27,905 bases of DNA from Hydrogenovibrio sp049975065. Its GTDB lineage: Bacteria > Pseudomonadota > Gammaproteobacteria > Thiomicrospirales > Thiomicrospiraceae. The notes below the pieces were generated by a model, which made no database searches, was not told the origin of the DNA, and saw only the letters and a list, made by a program, of their open reading frames with translations. Positions 15,933 to 22,023 of this stretch are shown here, one piece after another (the first letter of the stretch is position 1; every line of letters begins with the position of its first letter). The stretch is from NCBI GenBank assembly GCA_049975065.1, contig JBNGDN010000017.1; one strand, given 5' to 3'. A program made the position numbers and the translations under genes.

Positions 15933-18413
15933 ATGTCTGAAGTATCCATAAAACAGTTTGCTGAAACACTGAATGTCTCGGTGGATAAGCTATTGTCCCA
16001 GCTGGAAAGTGCTGGGGTGTCCGGTAAGAAGGAAGCCGATTTTTTGTCGGATGATGAAAAACTCACCTTGCTTAATTATTTAAAAAGCCTTCATGGTGAT
16101 AAGGTGGATGCACCCAAAAAGGTGACACTGAAGCGCAAACAGGTTCAGAAGTTAAACCTATCGTCCGGCTCCGGAAAACGCACGGTAAACGTTGAAGTGC
16201 GTAAGAAACGCACCTATGTGAAAAAACCGGAAGTGGTGGAAGAGCCGGTTGAAGAAGTGGTAGAAGATGCGACTGAGGAAGCCGTGGCGGAAACGCCAGT
16301 GCAGAAGGAGGTGGTCGAACATAACGCTCAGGAAGCGCCATCCGTCGATTCAGAAGCCCCAGTGGCCACTGAACCGACTTTGCCGGAAGAGATTATTGAG
16401 GCGATCGCACCGCAGCCGATTGTCGAAAATAAAGACAAAAAACACAAGAACGATAAAAAGGGCAAACCCGTTTCCGCCAAAGATGAAAAAGAAGAACTGA
16501 AACACAAAGGCAAGCCCAAGCCGAAAGAAAAATTGTCCAAGAAAACCCTAGCCATGTCGGGCGATCAGGCCTTCGGACGCCGCCGTCACAAAGGTGGGCA
16601 TAAGAAATCCAATCAATCGGCAAATAACGAACATGGTTTCCAAAAACCGGTTGAAAAGCAGGTGCGCGAAGTGGCCTTGGGTGAAACCATTAAGGTCTCG
16701 GATTTAGCGGATAAAATGGCCGTTAAAGCCACTGAAGTCATTAAAACCATGATGGGGCTGGGCAGTATGGTGACCATCAATCAGGTTCTCGACCAAGAAA
16801 CGGCTCAGCTGGTGGTTGAGGAAATGGGGCACAAAGTGTTGCTGGTGAATGAAAACCAGATTGAAGACGATGTGGTCAACCAAGATTACAATGGCGAAAC
16901 CGTTACGCGTTCACCCGTGGTGACGATTATGGGACACGTTGACCATGGTAAAACCTCCTTGCTGGACTATATTCGTAAGGCCAAAGTGGCACACGGCGAA
17001 TCCGGTGGGATTACTCAGCACATCGGTGCTTATCATGTTGAAACTGGCCACGGTAGCGTGACCTTCATTGATACCCCGGGGCACGAAGCCTTTACCGCCA
17101 TGCGTGCGCGTGGGGCTAAGGTCACCGATGTGGTGGTCATAGTGGTGGCAGCAGACGATGGGGTGATGCCGCAGACCAAAGAAGCGATTCAGCACGCTAA
17201 AGCGGCGAATCTGGGCATGGTGGTCGCCATCAACAAGATGGATAAAGAGGGCGCCAATCCGGATCGTGTGATGCAAGAACTGGTGACTGAAGAAGTTGTG
17301 CCGGAAGAATGGGGCGGTGACGTTCAATTCATCCGCGTGTCCGCCAAAAGCGGCGAAGGCATTGACGATCTGCTCGACGCCATCCTGCTGCAATCGGAAA
17401 TTCTCGAGTTGGAAGCACCGTTGGAAGGTCCTGCAAAAGGCGTGGTGGTTGAATCCCGCCTGGATAAAGGCCGGGGACCAGTCGCCACGGTATTGGTGCA
17501 GGCCGGCACCTTGAAAAAAGGCGACATTGCTTTGTGCGGTATGGAATACGGTCGTGTTCGTGCTTTGATTAATGAGAATGGCGAACAAGTCAAAAGCGCG
17601 GGGCCATCGATTCCGGTGGAAATCCTAGGGATGTCCGGTGTGCCGGTGGCTGGCGACGATATGATCACGGTCGAAAGCGAGCGTAAAGCGCGTGAAGTCG
17701 CCATGTTCCGTCAGAGCAAACACAAAGAAATGAAAATTGCCCGCCAGCAAAAAGCGAAACTCGATAATATGTTTAATCGCATGGAAGAGGGCGAAATCAA
17801 AAACGTTAATATTATCCTGAAAGCGGACGTGCAAGGCTCCATCGAAGCGATTGTGGACGCGCTGGTGAAACTTTCGAACGAAGAAGTCAAAGTGTCGGTC
17901 ATTTCGTCCGGTGTGGGCGGCATTACCGAAACCGATGCCAACTTGGCGCTGGCATCGGACGCCTTGCTGTTCGGCTTTAACGTGCGTGCCGACACCAAAG
18001 CCAAACGTTTGATCGACAGTGAAGGGGTTTACCTGAAGTACTACAGCGTCATCTACGAAATCGTCGATGAAGTGAAACGTGCCATCGAAGGTAAGCTGGA
18101 ACCGGATTTCAAGGAAGAAATCATTGGTGTTGCCGATGTGCGTGATGTCTTTAAGGCACCGAAAATCGGTCTCATTGCCGGTTGTATGGTGACCGAAGGC
18201 ATGGTTAAACGTAACAACCCGATTCGTGTATTGCGTGATAATGTGGTCATTTACCAAGGCGCACTGGAATCCTTGAGACGCTTTAAGGACGATGTTCAAG
18301 AAGTGCGTCAGGGCATGGAGTGCGGTATCGGCGTGAAAGACTACAACGATGTTCAAGTTGGCGATCAGATCGAAGTTTACGAACGCGTTGCCGTCAAACG
18401 CACCTTGAGTTAA
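15933..18413 (+). CDS. infB: Translation initiation factor IF-2
   Basis: IF-2 is the GTPase that brings initiator tRNA to the ribosome and promotes subunit joining. The 826-residue product starts with an IF2_N domain (SIKQFAETLNVSVDKLLSQLESAGV), followed by a low-complexity Lys/Glu-rich linker (about 85-230), a second IF2_N-like domain, and the GTPase. G1 is GHVDHGKT (334-341); DTPGHEAF, NKMD and SAKSGEG are also present, and C-terminal domains follow (FGFNVRAD). It is shorter than the 890-residue E. coli protein because the linker is shorter. AGGAGG (15917-15922) lies ten bases before the ATG. It follows nusA by 18 bases. Shorter isoforms from internal starts exist in E. coli; I cannot identify one here. 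Confidence 0.97.
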   Translation: MSEVSIKQFAETLNVSVDKLLSQLESAGVSGKKEADFLSDDEKLTLLNYLKSLHGDKVDAPKKVTLKRKQVQKLNLSSGSGKRTVNVEVRKKRTYVKKPEVVEEPVEEVVEDATEEAVAETPVQKEVVEHNAQEAPSVDSEAPVATEPTLPEEIIEAIAPQPIVENKDKKHKNDKKGKPVSAKDEKEELKHKGKPKPKEKLSKKTLAMSGDQAFGRRRHKGGHKKSNQSANNEHGFQKPVEKQVREVALGETIKVSDLADKMAVKATEVIKTMMGLGSMVTINQVLDQETAQLVVEEMGHKVLLVNENQIEDDVVNQDYNGETVTRSPVVTIMGHVDHGKTSLLDYIRKAKVAHGESGGITQHIGAYHVETGHGSVTFIDTPGHEAFTAMRARGAKVTDVVVIVVAADDGVMPQTKEAIQHAKAANLGMVVAINKMDKEGANPDRVMQELVTEEVVPEEWGGDVQFIRVSAKSGEGIDDLLDAILLQSEILELEAPLEGPAKGVVVESRLDKGRGPVATVLVQAGTLKKGDIALCGMEYGRVRALINENGEQVKSAGPSIPVEILGMSGVPVAGDDMITVESERKAREVAMFRQSKHKEMKIARQQKAKLDNMFNRMEEGEIKNVNIILKADVQGSIEAIVDALVKLSNEEVKVSVISSGVGGITETDANLALASDALLFGFNVRADTKAKRLIDSEGVYLKYYSVIYEIVDEVKRAIEGKLEPDFKEEIIGVADVRDVFKAPKIGLIAGCMVTEGMVKRNNPIRVLRDNVVIYQGALESLRRFKDDVQEVRQGMECGIGVKDYNDVQVGDQIEVYERVAVKRTLS

Positions 18414-18418
18414 TTGAA

Positions 18419-18428
18419 CCAGGCCTGG
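18419..18428. repeat. Intergenic copy of the iterated palindrome CCAGGCCTGG
   Basis: This 10-base palindrome lies six bases after the infB stop. Exact copies also occur at 2570, 14147, 20089, 26110 and 26553, all inside genes and in different reading frames. This is the only non-coding copy. Confidence 0.75.
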
Positions 18429-18481
18429 CGCTTTTGCGTCCGGTTTGAAACAATTCGCGAACAATTCGATATTTTTTTCAG

Positions 18482-18506
18482 TGCCCCGCGAGGGGCATTG
18501 TTGTTT
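18482..18506 (+). terminator. Weak terminator or attenuator hairpin between infB and rbfA
   Basis: Stem TGCCCC (18482-18487) / GGGGCA (18492-18497) with a GCGA tetraloop of the stable GNRA type, followed by TTGTTGTTT. The T tract is interrupted, so termination is probably partial and could lower rbfA-truB expression relative to infB. It may also be a processing or decay barrier. Confidence 0.5.
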
Positions 18507-18537
18507 GGCACAAGCCAATTATTAAGAGAAGAACCGT

Positions 18538-18906
18538 ATGAATGACGAAGTCAGTCGCCCCAATCGTGTTGCGCTTGAAATTCGCAAAACCCTCAGCGAA
18601 ATCCTGCACCGTGACACCAAAGACCCGCGTTTGGAAAAGGTGAATATCACCGAGTGCAAGATTTCCCGGGATTTAAGCATCGCCAAAGTGTATTTTACAA
18701 TTATCGGAGCCAATGAAGAGGAGCCAGCGGCTCAAGATGCCATTAAGGCCTTGGAAAAGGCTAAAGGATTCTTTCGTTCCGAAATCGGTAAACGCATGAA
18801 GTTGCGCATTACGCCGGAAATCCGCTTCTTCTATGACACAGTGGCGGAAAACGCCAGTCATATTGAAGAACTGATTTTCAAAGCCTTGCACCAGAACAAA
18901 AAATAA
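18538..18906 (+). CDS. rbfA: 30S ribosome-binding factor A
   Basis: RbfA is a cold-shock-linked assembly factor that binds the 30S subunit near helix 1 of 16S rRNA. The 122-residue KH-fold protein has family motifs RPNRVALEIRKTLSEIL, DPRLEKVNITECKISRDLSIAKVYF and LRITPEIRFFYD. The ATG is preceded by AAGAGAAGAA. It lies 124 bases after infB, with a hairpin in that space, and 16 bases before truB. Order and content are as in E. coli. Confidence 0.96.
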   Translation: MNDEVSRPNRVALEIRKTLSEILHRDTKDPRLEKVNITECKISRDLSIAKVYFTIIGANEEEPAAQDAIKALEKAKGFFRSEIGKRMKLRITPEIRFFYDTVAENASHIEELIFKALHQNKK

Positions 18907-18922
18907 ACGTCGAGCGGGTCTT

Positions 18923-19816
18923 ATGGTAAAAAAACAATGGCAAGCTGTTGACGGCATCGTCTTGCTCAATAAACCGGAAGGCGTGACCTCTAATGGTATT
19001 TTGCAGCAGGTGCGGCGTTTATATAATGCCAAAAAAGCGGGGCATACCGGCGCTTTGGATCCGTTTGCAACGGGACTGTTACCAGTGTGTTTTGGTGAGG
19101 CGACTAAAATTTCCGGTTTGTTATTGGATTCCGATAAACGTTACATCGCCACACTCAGTCTCGGCGTCGAAACCGATTCGGGCGATAAGGACGGCAATCC
19201 GCAGCAAACCGCAGACGTGCCGTCCTTGAACGCCGACACCATTCAAATGGTTTTAACGGAACTTGAAGGCGACATCATGCAGCTGCCGCCGATGTATTCG
19301 GCCTTGAAGCATCAAGGTATTCCGCTTTATGAATACGCCCGTAAAGGCGTGGAAGTGGAACGGGTACCACGACCGATCACCATATATGAATTGACGCTGA
19401 TAGATTTTCACCCGACCGAAATCACGTTTGAGGTCTTTTGTTCCAAAGGCACCTATGTGCGTACTCTGGGTGAAGAAATTGCGAAAGCGCTGGGAACGAT
19501 CGGGCATTTAACCGCCTTGCATCGCACTCAAACCGGCAGTTTGCACGGTGACAACATGGCGACATTGGAAACCATCGAACAGGATTTGGCCGGGCATCTG
19601 CAACCGCTCGATTTACCCTTGCAACACCTGCAAGCCATATACTTGAACGAAGCCGATACGCGGACGATTCAGCACGGTGGTAAATTGGCGGTGGCGAAAC
19701 CGGAGACGGAGTTGGTGCGTTTCTATGATCCGCAGCAGCGTTTCATCGGCGTGGGTGAATGGCAAACGGAAAAAAACCTGCTCAAGCCGAAACGTCTGTT
19801 TAATTTGGCGGACTGA
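18923..19816 (+). CDS. truB: tRNA pseudouridine(55) synthase
   Basis: TruB makes pseudouridine 55 in the T loop of tRNAs and also acts as a tRNA folding chaperone. The 297-residue product has the N-terminal GIVLLNKPEGVTSN segment and the catalytic motif GHTGALDPFATG, where D46 is the nucleophile. SKGTYVRTLGEEIAKALG is the conserved basic segment, and the C-terminus carries a PUA-like domain (about 245-297). The N-terminus and ATG at 18923 fit the family, although the Shine-Dalgarno is weak. It follows rbfA closely and precedes the methyltransferase gene by five bases, so all three are probably co-transcribed. Confidence 0.96.
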   Translation: MVKKQWQAVDGIVLLNKPEGVTSNGILQQVRRLYNAKKAGHTGALDPFATGLLPVCFGEATKISGLLLDSDKRYIATLSLGVETDSGDKDGNPQQTADVPSLNADTIQMVLTELEGDIMQLPPMYSALKHQGIPLYEYARKGVEVERVPRPITIYELTLIDFHPTEITFEVFCSKGTYVRTLGEEIAKALGTIGHLTALHRTQTGSLHGDNMATLETIEQDLAGHLQPLDLPLQHLQAIYLNEADTRTIQHGGKLAVAKPETELVRFYDPQQRFIGVGEWQTEKNLLKPKRLFNLAD

Positions 19817-19821
19817 TTCGC

Positions 19822-20649
19822 ATGTCCGCGTCGTTTGACGAAGCGCTTCCTCTGGTCGATTTGCGTCCGGCCGACCGCTATGCGGCCGCTCACTTTCGTG
19901 GCGCGACGCATTTACCTTGGCCGGATTTGAAAGAACGCTTATCGGAGCTGCCACCACGTCCGTCTGACTTGCAACTGGTGGGTAACGCGGCAAGTTTGCA
20001 TGAGGCTTGCGCCTTTCTCAACGAAAAAGGCTACACAGTTGTTCACACATGGGATGAAACCGCTTACCTCAAAGAATTGCAAAAATCACCAGGCCTGGGG
20101 GTTTCCGGCATGAGCTCCAAACGCCTTTGGCAGCCGAACCCGCTATTGGTTTGGTGGCTTGAATGGTTACAGCAATCAACGTCACCGCAAAAAGTATGGG
20201 ATATTGGATGCGGCGGCGGTCGCGATGCGGTTTATCTGGCGTTGCAGGGGTTTGATGTCACCGCCATCGACCAGCAGGAAGCCGTGTTGTCGCGAGCTCG
20301 GCGATTTGCCGAACGTCAGAACGCCAGCGTCGATTGGAAATGCTGTTCCGTGGATGAGACGGATTGCCTTCCAAATGACAAGGTGGATGTGGTTGTGATG
20401 ATGCGTTATTTGAACCGATGCTTATTATCACAATTACACGATGCGATCCGACCGGGTGGTTTTGTGGTGATGCAAACCTTTGTTAGCGGTGTTGAGGCGT
20501 TCGGGTCGCCCAAAAACCCGAACTTCATTTTGCAACCCGATGAGCTGGCCAAAACCTTTTCCGACTTTGACGTAATTGTTGATAGAATAGAAACACTGCC
20601 CGATGGACGACCGGTTTCGTCCTTTATTGGCCGCAAGCCATCACAATAA
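19822..20649 (+). CDS. Rhodanese-like domain fused to a class I SAM-dependent methyltransferase
   Basis: A 275-residue two-domain protein. The N-terminal part (about 1-90) resembles a rhodanese fold (LVDLRPADRYAAAHFRGATHLPW), but the position of the catalytic cysteine loop reads LVGNAASLHEA, with no cysteine, so sulfur transfer is not expected. The C-terminal part (about 115-275) is a methyltransferase of TehB/Methyltransf type with the SAM-binding motif VWDIGCGGGRDAVYLA, an acidic residue at the end of strand 2 (VTAIDQQ) and IRPGGFVVMQTF. The substrate is unknown. It starts five bases after truB, so it may be co-expressed with RNA-modification genes, but this does not define its target. TehB-like tellurite or small-molecule methylation is the alternative. 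P-G-L at about residues 90-92 is encoded by a CCAGGCCTGG palindrome. Confidence 0.86.
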   Translation: MSASFDEALPLVDLRPADRYAAAHFRGATHLPWPDLKERLSELPPRPSDLQLVGNAASLHEACAFLNEKGYTVVHTWDETAYLKELQKSPGLGVSGMSSKRLWQPNPLLVWWLEWLQQSTSPQKVWDIGCGGGRDAVYLALQGFDVTAIDQQEAVLSRARRFAERQNASVDWKCCSVDETDCLPNDKVDVVVMMRYLNRCLLSQLHDAIRPGGFVVMQTFVSGVEAFGSPKNPNFILQPDELAKTFSDFDVIVDRIETLPDGRPVSSFIGRKPSQ

Positions 20650-20727
20650 CCTTTAAACCCGAATGTTTACGACCGGTTCTTCGATTCATACGTTTGCGCA
20701 GTGATAGCGTAGAAATTTGGTTTTACA

Positions 20728-20763
20728 CCGCCAGAAACGAAGCACTTGGCGGGCTGAGCCAAG
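20728..20763 (+). promoter_or_regulatory. Mutually exclusive hairpins upstream of the cNMP-binding gene
   Basis: CCGCCA (20728-20733) can pair with TGGCGG (20747-20752), or CTTGGC (20745-20750) can pair with GCCAAG (20758-20763). Both use the same central bases, so only one can form at a time. No T tract follows. This could be a regulatory leader structure or coincidence. Confidence 0.3.
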
Positions 20764-20809
20764 GCAATTATTCGGGCCAAACAATCCAAAGTAATAGAAG
20801 AGAATGACT

Positions 20810-21301
20810 ATGTTAAAGATGACCCCTGCCGAACTGTTTGATTACTTTCAAGCCAACGCCATTTGCGAATCCTTGACCCGACCCGATGTTGAAGTGATGT
20901 CGCACTTTCTTCAGGAAAAAAAACTAAAACGTAATGATGTGATTTCAGATATGGGCGTGGTTGGCGATTCGATGTTTTTCATTGTAAACGGTAAAGTCGG
21001 TTTTTCCGTAAATGACGGTCAGGACGAAGCAGAAGTCGCCGTTCAGGGGTCGGGCAATCTGATTGGTGAAATGTCGTTTTTTGACCGCAAACCGCGAATG
21101 TTAAAAATGTATGCCTACTCGAAAGAAGTGGAATTGTTGGAAATCAAGCGTCCGATGTACGATCGGTTGAAAGTCGAACACCCTTATATTGCGGTGAATC
21201 TGGTTGAAAACGCCGTGGTGAGTCTCGATCACTTGATTCGTGCCCTCAGCAACGATTTATCGCATTTTGAGCACTATATGGTTGGTTTTGGCCGCCACTG
21301 A
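20810..21301 (+). CDS. Stand-alone cyclic-nucleotide-binding domain protein
   Basis: A 163-residue protein consisting almost entirely of a Crp-type cNMP-binding beta-roll: FIVNGKVGFSVNDG, then GNLIGEMSFFDRKPRMLKMYA in the phosphate-binding cassette position, then a C-terminal helical region. There is no helix-turn-helix, so it is not a direct DNA-binding regulator. The cassette lacks the typical RTA/RSA of cAMP binders after the conserved Arg, so the ligand is uncertain. Two in-frame ATGs occur at 20804 and 20810; the second is chosen because AGAAGAG (20796-20802) is seven bases away from it and only one from the first. It has its own 154-base upstream region and lies before rpsO; no function is known to me. 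Confidence 0.85.
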   Translation: MLKMTPAELFDYFQANAICESLTRPDVEVMSHFLQEKKLKRNDVISDMGVVGDSMFFIVNGKVGFSVNDGQDEAEVAVQGSGNLIGEMSFFDRKPRMLKMYAYSKEVELLEIKRPMYDRLKVEHPYIAVNLVENAVVSLDHLIRALSNDLSHFEHYMVGFGRH

Positions 21302-21321
21302 GTTTTTGCCCCAATATTTCG

Positions 21322-21349
21322 TGGACAAAGGACATGGTTTGTGTATAAT
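21322..21349 (+). promoter_or_regulatory. Sigma70-type promoter for rpsO
   Basis: -35 TGGACA (21322-21327), 16-base spacer and perfect -10 TATAAT (21344-21349), with TGTG directly before the -10. Transcription would start near 21356. Confidence 0.82.
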
Positions 21350-21355
21350 CCACTT

Positions 21356-21416
21356 TTTCGTTCTGCCATCGGTTGCGGAGCGCAAAATTTTATAAACCGA
21401 TTGATCAAAGGATAAA
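21356..21416 (+). promoter_or_regulatory. Structured rpsO leader, candidate S15 autoregulatory site
   Basis: ATCGGTT (21368-21374) pairs with AACCGAT (21395-21401), and an inner hairpin TTGCG-GAG-CGCAA (21373-21385) overlaps the top of this stem. The structure ends seven bases before the Shine-Dalgarno AAGGA (21408-21412). S15 represses its own translation through leader structures in several bacteria, though the RNA shapes differ between groups. Assignment here is inference from position and folding. Confidence 0.5.
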
Positions 21417-21419
21417 ATG

Positions 21420-21686
21420 ATGTTGACTGCTGAAGATAAAGCAAAAATCGTGGCTGAATACGCCACACAAGAGGGTGACACCGGTTCGCCAGAAGTGCAG
21501 GTGGCTTTGTTGACTCACCGCATTACCTACTTAACGGAGCACTTCAAATCCCATATTCACGACAACCATTCACGTGCTGGCTTGCTACGTCTGGTCAGCC
21601 GTCGTCGTAAGTTGTTGGATTATCTTCACAAGAAAAATGCAGAACGCTACTTTACACTGATCAAAAAGCTCGGTCTGCGTAAGTAA
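21420..21686 (+). CDS. rpsO: 30S ribosomal protein S15
   Basis: S15 is a primary 16S rRNA-binding protein needed for assembly of the 30S platform. The protein has family motifs EYATQEGDTGSPEVQVALLTHRI, HDNHSRAGLLRLVSRRRKLLDYL and ends LIKKLGLRK. Two consecutive ATG codons occur at 21417 and 21420; the second gives an 88-residue product with a family-like N-terminus (MLTAEDKAKIV) and better spacing from AAGGA, but the first remains possible. The following terminator and pnp reproduce the rpsO-pnp arrangement of E. coli. Confidence 0.97.
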   Translation: MLTAEDKAKIVAEYATQEGDTGSPEVQVALLTHRITYLTEHFKSHIHDNHSRAGLLRLVSRRRKLLDYLHKKNAERYFTLIKKLGLRK

Positions 21687-21718
21687 TCACCAGGCCGATC
21701 GGATCCTGTTCTGTATTC

Positions 21719-21745
21719 AAAAAACCCGCTTTGCGGGTTTTTTTT
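21719..21745 (+). terminator. Intrinsic terminator after rpsO
   Basis: Stem CCCGC (21725-21729) / GCGGG (21733-21737), loop TTT, with six A before and eight T after. It lies between rpsO and the pnp promoter, where E. coli also has a terminator. Confidence 0.93.
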
Positions 21746-21784
21746 CGTCTGGCCTTCGGGTCAAAAAGCCTTCCATCAGAAAGG

Positions 21785-21812
21785 TTGTTTGTGAGGGGAT
21801 TTGTTGTAAAAT
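21785..21812 (+). promoter_or_regulatory. Probable promoter for pnp
   Basis: -35 TTGTTT (21785-21790), 16-base spacer and -10 TAAAAT (21807-21812). It would give a leader of about 200 bases, which contains the long stem-loop described next. Confidence 0.55.
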
Positions 21813-21890
21813 GGCAAGGCTATTTTGACTCATCAAAAAGTTCAATCAAAAAAGATCATTCGAATCGGCTCAATCGTCTGAAACCGAGAC

Positions 21891-21968
21891 AAGCCTGAAT
21901 CCTCAGCGACTTTCGCCACGCGGTACATCTCTTATATCACGGTGTAAAGCCTCTGAGGATTCAGGTTT
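21891..21968 (+). promoter_or_regulatory. Long stem-loop in pnp leader, RNase III-type autoregulatory element
   Basis: CCTGAATCCTCAG (21894-21906) pairs perfectly with CTGAGGATTCAGG (21953-21965), extended by three more pairs outward (one G-U). After a small internal loop the helix continues with CTTT (21910-21913) / AAAG (21946-21949) and CGCC (21914-21917) / GGTG (21941-21944). In E. coli a similar leader duplex is cut by RNase III and then removed by PNPase, which represses pnp. The same mechanism here is inference from position and structure. Confidence 0.78.
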
Positions 21969-22023
21969 CCTTGACGGTTTTTGCGGTTTGAATGCTCACC
22001 CTATGGAAAAAGGAAACAGCAGT

